Shown: positions 25,068-36,532, numbered from the stretch's first letter. The stretch is DNA of 64,000 bases from Slackia sp. ZJ119 (GCF_011039175.1 NZ_JAAKEN010000016.1:1-64000); one strand, 5' to 3'. Numbers and translations: made by a program. The notes: a model not told the origin generated them from the letters alone.

Positions 25068-25958
25068 TCAGACGCCGAGCAGCACGTGGGCCTCGCCGGA
25101 AGCGACGGGGGCCGCCTCTCCGTCCGCCTGGCGCACGACGAGGCGGCCGTGCCCGTCGATGCCGCAGACGGTGCCGCGCACGAGCACGCCGCCGCCGTGG
25201 TCCTCGATGCGGACGGTGCGGCCCGCCAAGGCGCTCGTTTCGTTGCAGCGGTCGAAAAACGGGGCGAGCCCCTCAAGCAGCCAGCGGTCGTAGTACGCCG
25301 AAAACACGCTTTTTACCTGGGAAAACGTCGCATCGAGCGCGTCTTCGAGCGGACTTGCGCCCAGGGCGGGCGCAAGGTCTTCCAGGTAGGCCGGCACGTT
25401 CTTGCCTCCCACGTCCGCCGCGGCGCGGGGCCGCCGCACGTTCACGCCGATGCCGACGCAGACGCCGCCTTGGTGCGCCTCGAGCGAAATGCCGCACAGC
25501 TTGCGAAAGGGCGCCGGCGCGGGCAGCGCGTCGCACGCGGCAGCGTCCGACGCCACGACCACGTCGTTGGGCCACTTCACCTGTATCGCCGCCGCGGAAT
25601 CGGGCGCAAACACAGCCACCGCGTCGCGCACCGCCAGGCCTGCGACCAGGCTGAGCGTGGGCAGCTGCGCGAGCGGCACGCGCGGCCGCAGCAGCCACGA
25701 GCAGTACAGCCCGCCTTCGGGGCTTGCCCACGCGCGTCCCTGCCGCCCGTATCCGCCGCTTTGTTGCCGCGCCCGAACCACAAGCCCCTCGGGCCGGCCC
25801 GCCTCGATGGCTTGCTTCACCAGCTCGTTCGTCGAACGCACCGTCGCCAGGTTTTCTACGCGCAGAAGCACGGGCCGCCTTTCTCTCGTTTCGTCGCCGG
25901 CGGGCAACGCGGCACGTTGCCGTGCCTTCGACGCCTGGGAATACGCCGGTTGGCGCAC
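25068..25958 (-). CDS. birA: Biotin--[acetyl-CoA-carboxylase] ligase without DNA-binding domain (296 aa)
   Basis: It attaches biotin to carboxylase carrier domains. The ligase core is clear: STNELVKQ, RARQQSGGYGRQGRAWASPEGGLYCSWLL, KWPNDVVV and LCGISLEAHQGGVCVGIGVNV. No helix-turn-helix precedes it, so this is the monofunctional type that does not repress biotin genes. The GTG at 25958 is taken as the start (AGGCGAG upstream; no suitable ATG exists). The gene follows folP-folK by about 50 bp, with a perfect dyad between them. Confidence 0.92.
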   Translation of the reverse strand: MRQPAYSQASKARQRAALPAGDETRERRPVLLRVENLATVRSTNELVKQAIEAGRPEGLVVRARQQSGGYGRQGRAWASPEGGLYCSWLLRPRVPLAQLPTLSLVAGLAVRDAVAVFAPDSAAAIQVKWPNDVVVASDAAACDALPAPAPFRKLCGISLEAHQGGVCVGIGVNVRRPRAAADVGGKNVPAYLEDLAPALGASPLEDALDATFSQVKSVFSAYYDRWLLEGLAPFFDRCNETSALAGRTVRIEDHGGGVLVRGTVCGIDGHGRLVVRQADGEAAPVASGEAHVLLGV

Positions 25959-25972
25959 GTCTCGCCTGCAAT

Positions 25973-25997
25973 AACACTGACTAAATTAGTCAGTGTT
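25973..25997 (-). terminator. Perfect 12-bp dyad behind folP-folK
   Basis: AACACTGACTAA (25973-25984) and TTAGTCAGTGTT (25986-25997) flank a single base. It follows the folP-folK stop (26008) and precedes the birA GTG. There is no T-run, so it may be a weak terminator or an operator. The same GACTAAATTAGTC core ends other genes in this window. Confidence 0.5.
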
Positions 25998-26007
25998 TCT
26001 CCGGCTC

Positions 26008-27327
26008 CTACAGCTTCTGCGCCCGCCCGACGCGCTGCTCGCGGGGCAGGGCGGCCGCAGCCACGGGCCGGCCGTCGGCGAGCACGTGCCCGGGCGCTAT
26101 CTCCAGCAGCGGCTCCACGACGAAGTCGCGCTCAAGGGCGCGGGGATGCGGCAGGGTGAGCAGGTCGTTTTCGGTCACGTAGCACTGGTAGTCGACGATG
26201 TCGAGGTCCATCGTGCGCGGGCCGTTGGCGATCTCGCGCACCCGCCCCAGGCTGTTTTCGATGGCCTGCAAGTATTTCAGCAGCTCTTTAGGCGGCAGGC
26301 CCGTGCGCAGCAGGACGACCGCGTTCAAAAACGGGTCCTGGTCCAGATAATAGGCCGGCTCGCTTTCGTAGAGCGACGAAATGTCGATGATCTGGGTGTC
26401 CGGCAGCGTGCACAACGCGGATATGGCCTGGTTGAGCATGGCCCGCTTGCCTTCAAGCTCTTCGCCCGGCTCGGCCACCAGCGGCACGTTGCACCCGAGC
26501 GACACGACCGCATACGGCCGCACGTCCTTGAGCGCGGCCGCCGTGACCGCGACGTTGTGCACGCGCACAACCGTGGCGCCGGCCTCGCACGCGGCAAGCG
26601 CCTCGGCCGCCGACACCTCGTCGCGATCAACGGGGTTTTCGATGCCGTAGGCATGCCCCAAAAAGCTCTTGCGCGACACGGCGCACATGACGGGGTATCC
26701 CAGCCGCGCGAACTCGTGGTAGTTGCGCACCAGCTCAAGCGTCTGCTGCGGCGTCTTCCCGAAGCCCGGGCCGGGGTCTATGCAGATGCGCTCATGCGCC
26801 ACGCCGGCGGCTTCGAGGGATTTTGCCTGGTCGCGCAGCCAGTCGCGCACGTCTGTCACCACGTCGACGTAGTGCGGGGCGTCCTGCATCGTGCGCGGCT
26901 CGCCCTGCATGTGCATGACCACTGCGCCGACCTCGCTCGCCGCTGCGACCTCGACCATCGCCGGATCGCGAAAGCCCGACACGTCGTTGATCACCGCCGC
27001 GCCCGCCTGCACGCACGCCCTCGCCACTTCGGCGTGGCGCGTGTCCACCGACACGCACAGCCCTTCTTCGGCCAAGCGCCGCACCACCGGCAGCACCCGC
27101 GCCAATTCCTCTTCCACCGAGACTTCGGCCGCGCCCGGACGCGTGGATTCGCCGCCCACGTCGATGATGCGTGCGCCTTCCTCCACCAAAGTCCGCGCCC
27201 GTGCGCACGCCGCGTCCGCCGCGACGTACGCCCCGCCGTCGGAAAACGAGTCCGGCGTCACGTTCACGATTCCCATGATCACCGGCACCGACACGTCGAA
27301 TGAAAACCTGCCGCACTTCCACTGCAT
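26008..27327 (-). CDS. folP-folK: Dihydropteroate synthase-HPPK fusion (439 aa)
   Basis: It catalyses two steps of folate synthesis in one chain. Residues 1 to about 270 are dihydropteroate synthase (IMGIVNVTPDSFSDGG, GGESTRPGA, DPGPGFGKT, SRKSFLG). From about 280 the HPPK domain follows (SLGCNVP, SSLYESEPAYYLDQDPFLNAV, GPRTMDLDIVDY). No FolB domain lies between them. The ATG at 27327 is chosen because AAGGAG lies seven bases upstream; the ATG at 27333 would be too close. It is downstream of ftsH in a minus-strand cluster. Confidence 0.94.
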   Translation of the reverse strand: MQWKCGRFSFDVSVPVIMGIVNVTPDSFSDGGAYVAADAACARARTLVEEGARIIDVGGESTRPGAAEVSVEEELARVLPVVRRLAEEGLCVSVDTRHAEVARACVQAGAAVINDVSGFRDPAMVEVAAASEVGAVVMHMQGEPRTMQDAPHYVDVVTDVRDWLRDQAKSLEAAGVAHERICIDPGPGFGKTPQQTLELVRNYHEFARLGYPVMCAVSRKSFLGHAYGIENPVDRDEVSAAEALAACEAGATVVRVHNVAVTAAALKDVRPYAVVSLGCNVPLVAEPGEELEGKRAMLNQAISALCTLPDTQIIDISSLYESEPAYYLDQDPFLNAVVLLRTGLPPKELLKYLQAIENSLGRVREIANGPRTMDLDIVDYQCYVTENDLLTLPHPRALERDFVVEPLLEIAPGHVLADGRPVAAAALPREQRVGRAQKL

Positions 27328-27592
27328 GGCCATGCTCCTTCTCGCGGCCACGTGCCGGCCGGGCCGTCTGCCCCGCCGACCGCCCGCCCCTCGCCGTGGA
27401 AGGGCGCTTCGCCGCACTGCCTTTTCGCTGTTTGATGTTCCTACTCTAACGAAAGCTCCAGCCCCTGCGCCGGCGCCGCCGCACACCCGTCCGCCCAGGT
27501 GCCAGAATACTCGGCAACCGCTTCCGCGCGACCGCCGGCATGCGCTTCAAGCCGGCGCACGCGAAGGCCCGCAGCCTTGCGGTGCGAGCCGT
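27328..27592. other. Intergenic region between ftsH and folP-folK
   Basis: GC-rich DNA upstream of the folP-folK start. An in-frame upstream extension of folP-folK exists but has no family similarity and lies upstream of the ribosome site. I see no other gene here. Confidence 0.5.
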
Positions 27593-27660
27593 AAAGGAAA
27601 CGCTGGCCAATTCCGCCAGCCCCGCCCAGGCGAGCCGGCCTTGACCAGCGTTTCCTCTTT
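27593..27660 (-). terminator. Long hairpin behind ftsH
   Basis: AAAGGAAACGCTGGCCAA (27593-27610) pairs with TTGACCAGCGTTTCCTCTTT (27641-27660) with one mismatch and one bulge, and the loop has a further GC-rich stem. In the minus direction the end of the stem runs into TTTACGG, so it is a plausible terminator for ftsH. Confidence 0.65.
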
Positions 27661-27703
27661 GCGTACTTGGTTCGCTTATCGTACGGTGGCGCTGCCGGGC
27701 GGG

Positions 27704-29950
<2,247 letters not shown>

Positions 29951-29963
29951 AGTTACCGTTTCT

Positions 29964-30509
29964 TTACTCGTTATGCTCGGAACTCAACACTGCGATGTAG
30001 GGAAGGTTGCGGTATTCCTCCTGATAATCCAGGCCATAACCCACGATGAACTCGTCGGGACATTCAAACCCCGTATAAATGCTGCGCACGTCGGTCTGCG
30101 ATTCGGTCTTCTTGCGCAGCAGCGCCGCCACTTCGATGGAAGCCGGATTGCGCGCCGACAGGTTCTTCAGCAGATACGACAGCGTCAGCCCCGAATCGAT
30201 GATGTCTTCCACCACGATGACGTGCTTGCCCTCGATCGAGCTGGACAAATCCTTCAAAATGCGCACCACGCCCGAGCTTTTCATGCCGCTGCCGTAAGAC
30301 GACACGGCCATGAAGTCGATCTCGACGGGCAGGTTGATGGCGCGTGCCAGGTCGGCCATGAAGATGGCCCCGCCGCGCAACACGGTGACGAGCACGATGC
30401 CGTCGTCGGCCTTGTCGGCATAGTCGCGCGTGATGGCGTCGCCGAGCACCATGATGCGGTTGGCGATGTCTTCTTCGCTGAAGAGAATGTTGGAAACGTC
30501 GTTTCGCAC
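29964..30509 (-). CDS. hpt: Hypoxanthine phosphoribosyltransferase (181 aa)
   Basis: It salvages hypoxanthine and guanine using PRPP. The PRPP-binding loop is [13 protein letters not shown], and [20 protein letters not shown] is the family-typical N-terminal element. The GTG at 30509 is the start because AGGAAGG lies six bases upstream; a longer frame to the ATG at 30617 encodes a GC-rich extension without family similarity. It lies between maf and ftsH. Confidence 0.94.
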   Translation of the reverse strand: MRNDVSNILFSEEDIANRIMVLGDAITRDYADKADDGIVLVTVLRGGAIFMADLARAINLPVEIDFMAVSSYGSGMKSSGVVRILKDLSSSIEGKHVIVVEDIIDSGLTLSYLLKNLSARNPASIEVAALLRKKTESQTDVRSIYTGFECPDEFIVGYGLDYQEEYRNLPYIAVLSSEHNE

Positions 30510-30722
30510 GAGATGCCTTCCTGGTCGCCATTGTGCTTTGCAAGCCGGCCTTTGAGCGACGGGCACCGTGCTCCAAGCCGCTTGCGCCTTCCCTCCTAGG
30601 CCGCCGAAAGCAACCATCGATGACCGATTCTCTCAGCAAATCACTAGGAATTATGCCAGTGTACCATTGACTTTATCGCCGAAGGATGCAATCAGGTAAC
30701 GTGGATTTGCCAGTCACGATAT

Positions 30723-31430
30723 TTACACGCACGCAGGTTCGCCTTTGAAGTCCGGGAAGTCTCTGAGCAGGCGTTCTACCGGCAGGCCAATGACGGTCGA
30801 CAGGTCGCCGTCGATGCGTTCGATCAGCTTGGCGCCCTCGCCTTGGGCCGCGTACGCGCCCGCCTTGTCGAACGATTCGCCGCAGCGCAGATAGGCGGCG
30901 ATGTCGTCGTCGGACAGCTCGCAAAACGTCACGCGGCTCTTTTCGAGGAACGTGCGAAAGCCCAGCGACACGTTGTCGACCGCCGGCGCGGCGAGCATCC
31001 ACACCGACACCGCCGTGAGCACCTCGTGGGTGCGGCCCGACAGCTGGCGAAGCATGTGCGTGGCGTCCGAGAGGCTTTTCGGCTTGCCGAAGATGACGTT
31101 GTCAAGCACGACCATCGTGTCTGCTCCGACAATGGCGGCAAGTCCCGTGTAGTCCTCGGCGAGGATTTCCTGCACGACGGCGCCGGCCTTGCGCTCGGCG
31201 AGTTTCTTGCAGGCTTCGTCGGGATCGGCGGCCAGGTCGGGCTCGAGCGACTCGTCGACCGGAGAAGCGGGCGTGCGGACGGTGAACGCGACGCCTTCGC
31301 GTTCGAGCAGGTCGCGGCGCCGAGGCGAGCCGGACGCCAAAATGATGTCGAGCGGCGGCGGGGCCGGAACGGAGGCGCTGGCCTGCGGAGCGGAAGCGGT
31401 CGAAGCGGAAGGGGCGGACTGGTCGGTCAT
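30723..31430 (-). CDS. maf: Maf-like nucleotide pyrophosphatase (235 aa)
   Basis: It hydrolyses non-canonical or modified nucleoside triphosphates. Family motifs are ILASGSPRRRDLLE, PVDES, VGADTMVVLDNVIFGKP and FDKAGAYAAQGEGAKLIERIDGD. The first ~25 residues are an Ala/Ser/Pro-rich extension. The ATG at 31430 has AAAGG eight bases upstream. It is between tilS and hpt. Confidence 0.93.
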   Translation of the reverse strand: MTDQSAPSASTASAPQASASVPAPPPLDIILASGSPRRRDLLEREGVAFTVRTPASPVDESLEPDLAADPDEACKKLAERKAGAVVQEILAEDYTGLAAIVGADTMVVLDNVIFGKPKSLSDATHMLRQLSGRTHEVLTAVSVWMLAAPAVDNVSLGFRTFLEKSRVTFCELSDDDIAAYLRCGESFDKAGAYAAQGEGAKLIERIDGDLSTVIGLPVERLLRDFPDFKGEPACV

Positions 31431-31567
31431 GAGGGGAGCCTTTCGGATAGAGGGGACAAGGGGTGCAGGGGCTTGGATGCAGGCATCCGCCGCAGGTCAG
31501 AGCCGCGACTGTGCGGACCGGGCGCCGAGCGCCGGACGGGCCGAGCCGCGCGGCGGCGCGGCAAGCG

Positions 31568-32659
31568 CTACCGGTCTTTCTTGCGTCGGGCGCGGAAGGC
31601 GGCCATCGGCTCGACGCGCACGCCGTGCTTGTTGGCGCTTACGGCCAGGTCGCCCTGGATGTTGGCCGTGTAGCCCCCCTGCGGCGCACCGTCGGCGAAC
31701 CCGGCCAGCACGGCCGCCACCGACGCCGCGTCGATGCGGGTGTCGGCCCCGAGCATCGCCTTCAGCCCGCGCAGCACGACCCGGCGCTGCAAGGGCCGCG
31801 CAACCGCCCCGAACGGCGGCAGCAGCACGAAGCCTTCCGAGCCGGACGCGTCTTCGCCTGCCGGCTCCACGCTTGCGTCCCACGCCTTGCCGGCCATGTC
31901 TTCCAACATGTCGTCTTCGTCGGCGATAAGGTTCATCGTGCGCACGAGCGACGCGGGCATCGCCTCGTTCCACGCCTTCGCCGCCGGCACCACCTCGCTG
32001 CGCACGTAGGCGCGGAAGCGGTCGGTGTGCGCGTTCGTCGCGTCCTCGCGCCACAGGTTGCCTGCGGCATCGCATACCACCGGCTTTCCTTCGCGCTCGC
32101 GTTGTACCAGGTAGTTGCGCAAATCTTCGCGCGTCACGTCAAGCAGCGGACGCACGACGGGGCCGTTTTGGTAGCGCATCGACCGAAACCCGCCCGGCCC
32201 GGTGCCCACGATGGAGCGCATGTAGAAGTTCTCGATGCGGTCGTCGGCCGTGTGCGCCGTGAAGATGCGCCCGTCGGCCAGCGGGCAGGCCTCGTGCTGG
32301 CACAGCGACGTCAGCGCCTCGTTGGCGGCCAGGTAGCGCTCGCGCCGCGCAACCGCCTCCACGTTGTCATGCGACCGCGCCGCCATGCCGGCCACGTCGA
32401 TCTCGCAGAGGAAAAACGGGATGCCCAGCGCACCGGCCACGTTCCCGGCGAACGCCGCGTCGGCGTCAGCGTCTTCCCCGCGCAGCCGGTGGTTCACATG
32501 CAGCATGGCAACCGGCCCGATAGCGCCCTCTTCTCGCAGGTCAGCAGCGAGGTAGGCCATCGCCGTGGAGTCCGACCCGCCCGACACCATCAAAAGCACC
32601 GGCGTGTCCGGACCGGCCAGCGCCCGCTCATCCAACGTACGTTTCATCGTTTCAAGCAT
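31568..32659 (-). CDS. tilS: tRNA(Ile)-lysidine synthetase (363 aa)
   Basis: It modifies the CAU anticodon of tRNA-Ile2 to lysidine. The PP-loop is VSGGSDSTA at about residues 25-33, followed by LHVNHRLRGEDADAD and FTAHTADDRIENFYMR. The ATG at 32659 has GAAGGA ten bases upstream; the ATG at 32707 has no ribosome site. It starts the tilS-maf-hpt-ftsH minus-strand cluster. Confidence 0.94.
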   Translation of the reverse strand: MLETMKRTLDERALAGPDTPVLLMVSGGSDSTAMAYLAADLREEGAIGPVAMLHVNHRLRGEDADADAAFAGNVAGALGIPFFLCEIDVAGMAARSHDNVEAVARRERYLAANEALTSLCQHEACPLADGRIFTAHTADDRIENFYMRSIVGTGPGGFRSMRYQNGPVVRPLLDVTREDLRNYLVQREREGKPVVCDAAGNLWREDATNAHTDRFRAYVRSEVVPAAKAWNEAMPASLVRTMNLIADEDDMLEDMAGKAWDASVEPAGEDASGSEGFVLLPPFGAVARPLQRRVVLRGLKAMLGADTRIDAASVAAVLAGFADGAPQGGYTANIQGDLAVSANKHGVRVEPMAAFRARRKKDR

Positions 32660-32731
32660 ACGGCTCGCGTCCTTCGAACAAACTCCCAATCGCCGCGGCG
32701 CCCCCATTCGGCGCCGCAGAACAGACCTTTT

Positions 32732-32737
32732 ATTTTA
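32732..32737 (-). promoter_or_regulatory. Candidate -10 box for the tilS cluster
   Basis: TAAAAT on the minus strand lies about 70 bases upstream of the tilS start, with TTCGCC 17 bases further up. The -35 match is weak. Confidence 0.35.
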
Positions 32738-32813
32738 GCACGTCCGCACAAGCAGGCGAACCCGGCGCTTTCGAACCGGCGCCCTCGGAAGACGGGCCCG
32801 ACGCCCCGTCGAC

Positions 32814-33917
32814 TCAACCCGTCTGCCGCCGAAAACGGTATTTTCCTTTCCCGTATCCGGCAACCGGCTCGATGATTCCGCGCTCCGCCATCTCGCGAAG
32901 GATCGCAGAGCTTCTCGTCGGTTTGAGGCCCAGCACCCTTTGCACGTCCGACCTTCCAAAAGCAGTCTGAAACCCTAACGTCTCTTGCAGTTTCCGAACA
33001 TGCAAAGCAGTCTTGGCCGTGAATATGCCTTCAATGTTCGCTTTTTCTCTGTCAATATTCGCTTTTTTACCTTCAATGTTCGCTTTTTCCAGCTCCTTGA
33101 AGGTGCCGCTTATGTGCATTGCCCGATTATGAAGCGGATGGTCCTCGTCCAGCAGGAGATTGCGCAGGAACGTCTCAAGGTATTCCGTCGTCTCATGAAC
33201 GTCATTCTTTAAGTCGCTGTAATTCGCCCTGACGAGCGAATTCCGGAAATACCAGGCGTTCTCGGCAAAAACATCGTTTGTCGCATCAAAGCCCAGCGTG
33301 CGCAGATACTTGATGAAGAACACTGCCGTCGTTCTGGTGTTGCCTTCGGCGAACACGTGGATCTGCCACAATCGGGACACGAACACCGCAAGATGGCGGA
33401 TGATCTCATCCATCGAAAGACCCCTGTAAGAAAAAGCCCTCTCCTCAGAAAAGTCGTAGTCCAGCGTTGCCCTGAGCTCCGTCGCGCTGCCGTAGAGCAC
33501 GGTCGCCCCATTCAACACCCATTCTCGCTTCGTGATGTTGTAATCCCTGCTGCGCCCGGCATGAGGATAGATGCCGGCGAACAGCTTCCGGTGGATGGAG
33601 AGATACTCGTTCGGCGTAAAGCTGAAGGCACGCTCGGAAAGAAGCGCGGCGATCCGGGCCGAGACTTTGTCCGCCTCTTCGGTGCGGTCCGATGCGTCAC
33701 GAGCAGGATTTTGCTCATAGTAGGTTTGAAGAAGCGCATTCGCTTCTTCAAACGTTATCTCGCCCTCAATGTTCCGGACGGCAGTATGCGCCAGATAGTC
33801 TGACGTTTTCAGCCCGTCAACCTCTTGCAGGCCAATGGCCGTATGCCACGCATGCCCTTTGTCCCGCTTTGCCGGCTCGGATTCTCTGATGTATTCCTTG
33901 AATGGATCGTTGTTCAC
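32814..33917 (-). CDS. Fic-family protein with C-terminal winged helix (367 aa)
   Basis: Fic proteins usually transfer AMP to target proteins. The core motif here is HVFAEGNTRTTAVFFIKYLR, in which the usual GNGR is GNTR, a common variant. NEYLSIHRKLFAGIYPHAGRSRD is the typical upstream part. After the Fic domain there are three heptads of the type KANIEGK (about residues 277-298), encoded by three 21-bp DNA repeats, suggesting a coiled-coil linker. The C-terminus is a winged-helix-like region (LGLKPTRSSAILREMAERGIIEPV). The GTG at 33917 is the likely start. No antitoxin gene is adjacent. The target is unknown. Confidence 0.85.
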   Translation of the reverse strand: MNNDPFKEYIRESEPAKRDKGHAWHTAIGLQEVDGLKTSDYLAHTAVRNIEGEITFEEANALLQTYYEQNPARDASDRTEEADKVSARIAALLSERAFSFTPNEYLSIHRKLFAGIYPHAGRSRDYNITKREWVLNGATVLYGSATELRATLDYDFSEERAFSYRGLSMDEIIRHLAVFVSRLWQIHVFAEGNTRTTAVFFIKYLRTLGFDATNDVFAENAWYFRNSLVRANYSDLKNDVHETTEYLETFLRNLLLDEDHPLHNRAMHISGTFKELEKANIEGKKANIDREKANIEGIFTAKTALHVRKLQETLGFQTAFGRSDVQRVLGLKPTRSSAILREMAERGIIEPVAGYGKGKYRFRRQTG

Positions 33918-34018
33918 TCCGCATCACCCTGCCGCTGCTTTTGACTCTGCAAGGAATCCCCCGCTTCGCAGATTTCATTGAACGAAACGCCGTCTTTGAC
34001 GCCACCCGCTTCAAGCAT

Positions 34019-34043
34019 AAAGCTGACGAAATTAGTCAGCTTT
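34019..34043 (-). terminator. Hairpin overlapping the stop of the RNA methyltransferase gene
   Basis: AAAGCTGAC (34019-34027) and GTCAGCTTT (34035-34043) flank GAAATTA. The TAA stop of the upstream gene (34034-34032) is inside the loop. The core matches the dyad at 25973-25997. Confidence 0.55.
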
Positions 34044-35516
34044 TTCCGAAACTCTCTGCAGAAGCGCTATCGATTCGATGTGGCCGGTGTGCGGGAACAT
34101 GTCGACCGGCTGCACCTTCTTCAGGTCATACCCGTGCTCGACCAGGTATTTCACGTCGCGGACCTGGGTTTTTGGGTTGCAGGATATGTAGACGACGCGG
34201 CTGGGGCGGAGCAGCGCCGCCGCTCGCAGGAAGGCCTCGCTCGCGCCGGCGCGGGGCGGGTCCATCAGCAGCACGTCGGCCGTCTCGCCCGACTTCGCCA
34301 TGGCGACCATGAACTCGTCGGCGTCGGCAACTTCGAACCGCACGTTTTCCGCCCCGTTGTGGCGAGCGTTTTCCCGCGCGTCGCGAATGGAGGACTCCAC
34401 GTTGTCAACACCGATGACGCGGGCGGCCCCGCGCTTGGCCGCCACCAGGCCGATGGTGCCCGTGCCGCAGTAGGCGTCGATGACGGTCTGGGCGCCGTCC
34501 AAGCCGGCCAGGCTGATGGCCGTGTCGTAGAGCACCTCGGTCTGCCGCGCGTTCACCTGGTAAAACGACCGTGACGACACGCGGAAGGACAGCCCGCACA
34601 GCTCGTCCAAGATGAAGCCGGGACCGTACAGCACGCGCTCGGCCTGGCCGAGCACCACGTTGGTCTGGCGCGTGTTGACGTTTTGCACGACGGTCGTGAC
34701 GTACGGGCACAGGCGCACCAGCTCGCGGCAGAACGACCGCGAACTGGGGAAGGCCTCGTCGTTGGTCACGAGCGTGACGAGCACTTCCCCGCTTTTGTGG
34801 CCGACGCGCACCACCGCATGGCGCAGAAAGCCCGTGCCCGCGTCCTCGTCGTAAGGAGCGATCGACCAGCGGCGCATGAGGTCGCGCACGGCATAGACCA
34901 CCGCCTTGGCCTGCTCGTTTTCCACGAGGCAATGCCGGGTGTCCACGATGCGGTGGCTTCCCTGGGCATACATGCCGCACAAGATCTCGCGCGGCTCGGC
35001 CTTCTGAGGCTTTTTCACGCCGCGCCCGTCCTTGCCGCCCCGCGCCGGCGCCGGCGCCTTTGTGCGCTTGCCGGCCGCAAACGGCGAGATGACCTTGTTG
35101 CGGTAATAGAAGGGGTCGTCCATGCCGATGATGGGCTCGATGGCGTCAGGCGCGGCCAAGGCGTGGTACAGGCCGTAGACGACCTCGTCTTTTGCCAGCA
35201 GCGATTCCTCGTAGGGCTCGTTCACGGTTTGGCAGGCGCCGCATTCGCGGGCGTGCGGGCAGAACTTCAGGCCTGCCGACAGCATGGCCGCGTAGTCCTT
35301 GCCGGGCGCGGGCTGCGCCGGCGCGGGCTGGTGCTTGTGCGCAGGGCGCCGGCCCGCCTTCTCGTTCGCGGACCGCTTCGACCTCTCCTGCCCGCCTCCG
35401 TTCGCGGACCGAGGCTTCCCGCTCGCGCCTTCGCTCGCGTTCGCCGTCTCGCGCTTTTCGACGGGCGACTTGCCCGCGCGGGCAGGCTGGCTCTTTTTCT
35501 GCAATCGTTTCTCCAT
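34032..35516 (-). CDS. RNA (uracil-5-)-methyltransferase, TrmA/RlmCD type (494 aa)
   Basis: It transfers a methyl group from SAM to uracil C5 in rRNA or tRNA. The iron-sulfur cysteine motif is CPHARECGACQ and the SAM site is VIDAYCGTGTIGLVAAKRGA. The catalytic Cys is in YISCNPKTQ, and the DPPRAG motif precedes it. The first ~75 residues are a basic Lys/Ala/Pro-rich extension instead of the usual TRAM domain. The ATG at 35516 is used because a TATAAT lies at 35558-35553 and the upstream in-frame ATGs would not be transcribed. The exact target base cannot be assigned. Confidence 0.92.
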   Translation of the reverse strand: MEKRLQKKSQPARAGKSPVEKRETANASEGASGKPRSANGGGQERSKRSANEKAGRRPAHKHQPAPAQPAPGKDYAAMLSAGLKFCPHARECGACQTVNEPYEESLLAKDEVVYGLYHALAAPDAIEPIIGMDDPFYYRNKVISPFAAGKRTKAPAPARGGKDGRGVKKPQKAEPREILCGMYAQGSHRIVDTRHCLVENEQAKAVVYAVRDLMRRWSIAPYDEDAGTGFLRHAVVRVGHKSGEVLVTLVTNDEAFPSSRSFCRELVRLCPYVTTVVQNVNTRQTNVVLGQAERVLYGPGFILDELCGLSFRVSSRSFYQVNARQTEVLYDTAISLAGLDGAQTVIDAYCGTGTIGLVAAKRGAARVIGVDNVESSIRDARENARHNGAENVRFEVADADEFMVAMAKSGETADVLLMDPPRAGASEAFLRAAALLRPSRVVYISCNPKTQVRDVKYLVEHGYDLKKVQPVDMFPHTGHIESIALLQRVSEKAD

Positions 35517-35552
35517 GAAGACCCTGACTCGCTTTGCTGATATGGGTACACT

Positions 35553-35558
35553 ATTATA
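35553..35558 (-). promoter_or_regulatory. -10 box (TATAAT) of the RNA methyltransferase gene
   Basis: TATAAT on the minus strand is 37 bases upstream of the ATG at 35516. A weak GTCCAT -35 lies 16 bases further upstream. Confidence 0.5.
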
Positions 35559-35652
35559 GAGTGTCGCGACGGCAATGGACATGCGCCTCGCGCCTTCGCC
35601 GCACGAACGCCACGGCATCTCCTAGACCGTGCAAGAGACGATTGGAGTATTC

Positions 35653-36429
35653 ATGACCAAGTTCTCAAACGTCATCGTCCGCAAGCCGGGCCGCTCGCTC
35701 GCAAACGGCATCACGAGCGCCCCTGAGCTGGGCCAGCCCATCTACGAGCGGGCCATCGAGGAACATGACGACTACATCGCGGCGCTGAAGCAGTGCGGCG
35801 TGAAGGTGACCGAGCTGCCCGCGCTGGAAGAATACCCCGATTCGTGCTTCGTCGAGGACCCGGCGGTCATCACGCGCATGGGCGCCATCATCACCAACCC
35901 CGGCGCCGGCACGCGAAACGGCGAAAAGACGGCCATCGAACCGACCATCCGCGAGTTCTTCGACGACGAGCACATCCGCTACATCGAAGAGCCCGGCACG
36001 CTTGAAGGCGGCGACGTCATGATGGTGGGCGACCACTTCTACGTGGGCCGCTCGGCCCGCACGAACGAAGAGGGCATCCGCCAGTTCATCGAGATCCTGG
36101 AAGGCTGGGGCCTGGAAGGATCTGAGGTGACGCTGGAAAAAGTGCTGCACCTCAAAACGGGCGTCAACTACCTGGAAGACGGAAACATGCTGGTCAGCGG
36201 CGAGTTCATCGACAAGCCGGACTTCGCGGACTACAACAAGGTCGTCGTGCCGGAAGAGGAAGCCTACGGCGCGAACTGCATCTGGGTGAACGGCACCGTC
36301 ATCGTGCCCGAGAGGTACCCGACCGTGCTCGCGGCCGTGCAGAAGCTGGGCTACCCGACGCTGGTGGTGGACACGAGCGAATACCGCAAGGTGGACGGGG
36401 GCCTGAGCTGCCTGAGCCTGCGGTTCTAG
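35653..36429 (+). CDS. Dimethylarginine dimethylaminohydrolase-like protein (258 aa)
   Basis: DDAH enzymes hydrolyse methylated arginines or related guanidines to citrulline. The fold markers are PDSCFVEDPAVIT, GTLEGGDVMMVGDHFYVGRSARTNEEG, LHLKTGVNYLEDGN with the catalytic His, and the C-terminal Cys (about 253) in GGLSCLSLRF. The ATG at 35653 has GGAG five bases upstream. It is a single gene between the RNA methyltransferase and a small membrane protein. The substrate in bacteria is often unclear. Confidence 0.9.
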   Translation: MTKFSNVIVRKPGRSLANGITSAPELGQPIYERAIEEHDDYIAALKQCGVKVTELPALEEYPDSCFVEDPAVITRMGAIITNPGAGTRNGEKTAIEPTIREFFDDEHIRYIEEPGTLEGGDVMMVGDHFYVGRSARTNEEGIRQFIEILEGWGLEGSEVTLEKVLHLKTGVNYLEDGNMLVSGEFIDKPDFADYNKVVVPEEEAYGANCIWVNGTVIVPERYPTVLAAVQKLGYPTLVVDTSEYRKVDGGLSCLSLRF

Positions 36430-36463
36430 CAGGCCGGCAGGGAGCTGCTGGCGGCGGCCGGCT

Positions 36464-36532
36464 GCAAGGAAGCGTCCCGGCCGCCCGACCAACGCAGCGG
36501 CGCCCGGCCGAAGCGGCCAGCCGCTTCCTTGC
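36464..36532 (+). terminator. Inverted repeat behind the DDAH-like gene
   Basis: GCAAGGAAGCG (36464-36474) and CGCTTCCTTGC (36522-36532) form a perfect 11-bp stem around a GC-rich loop. There is no T-run, so it is a weak terminator candidate. Confidence 0.4.
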
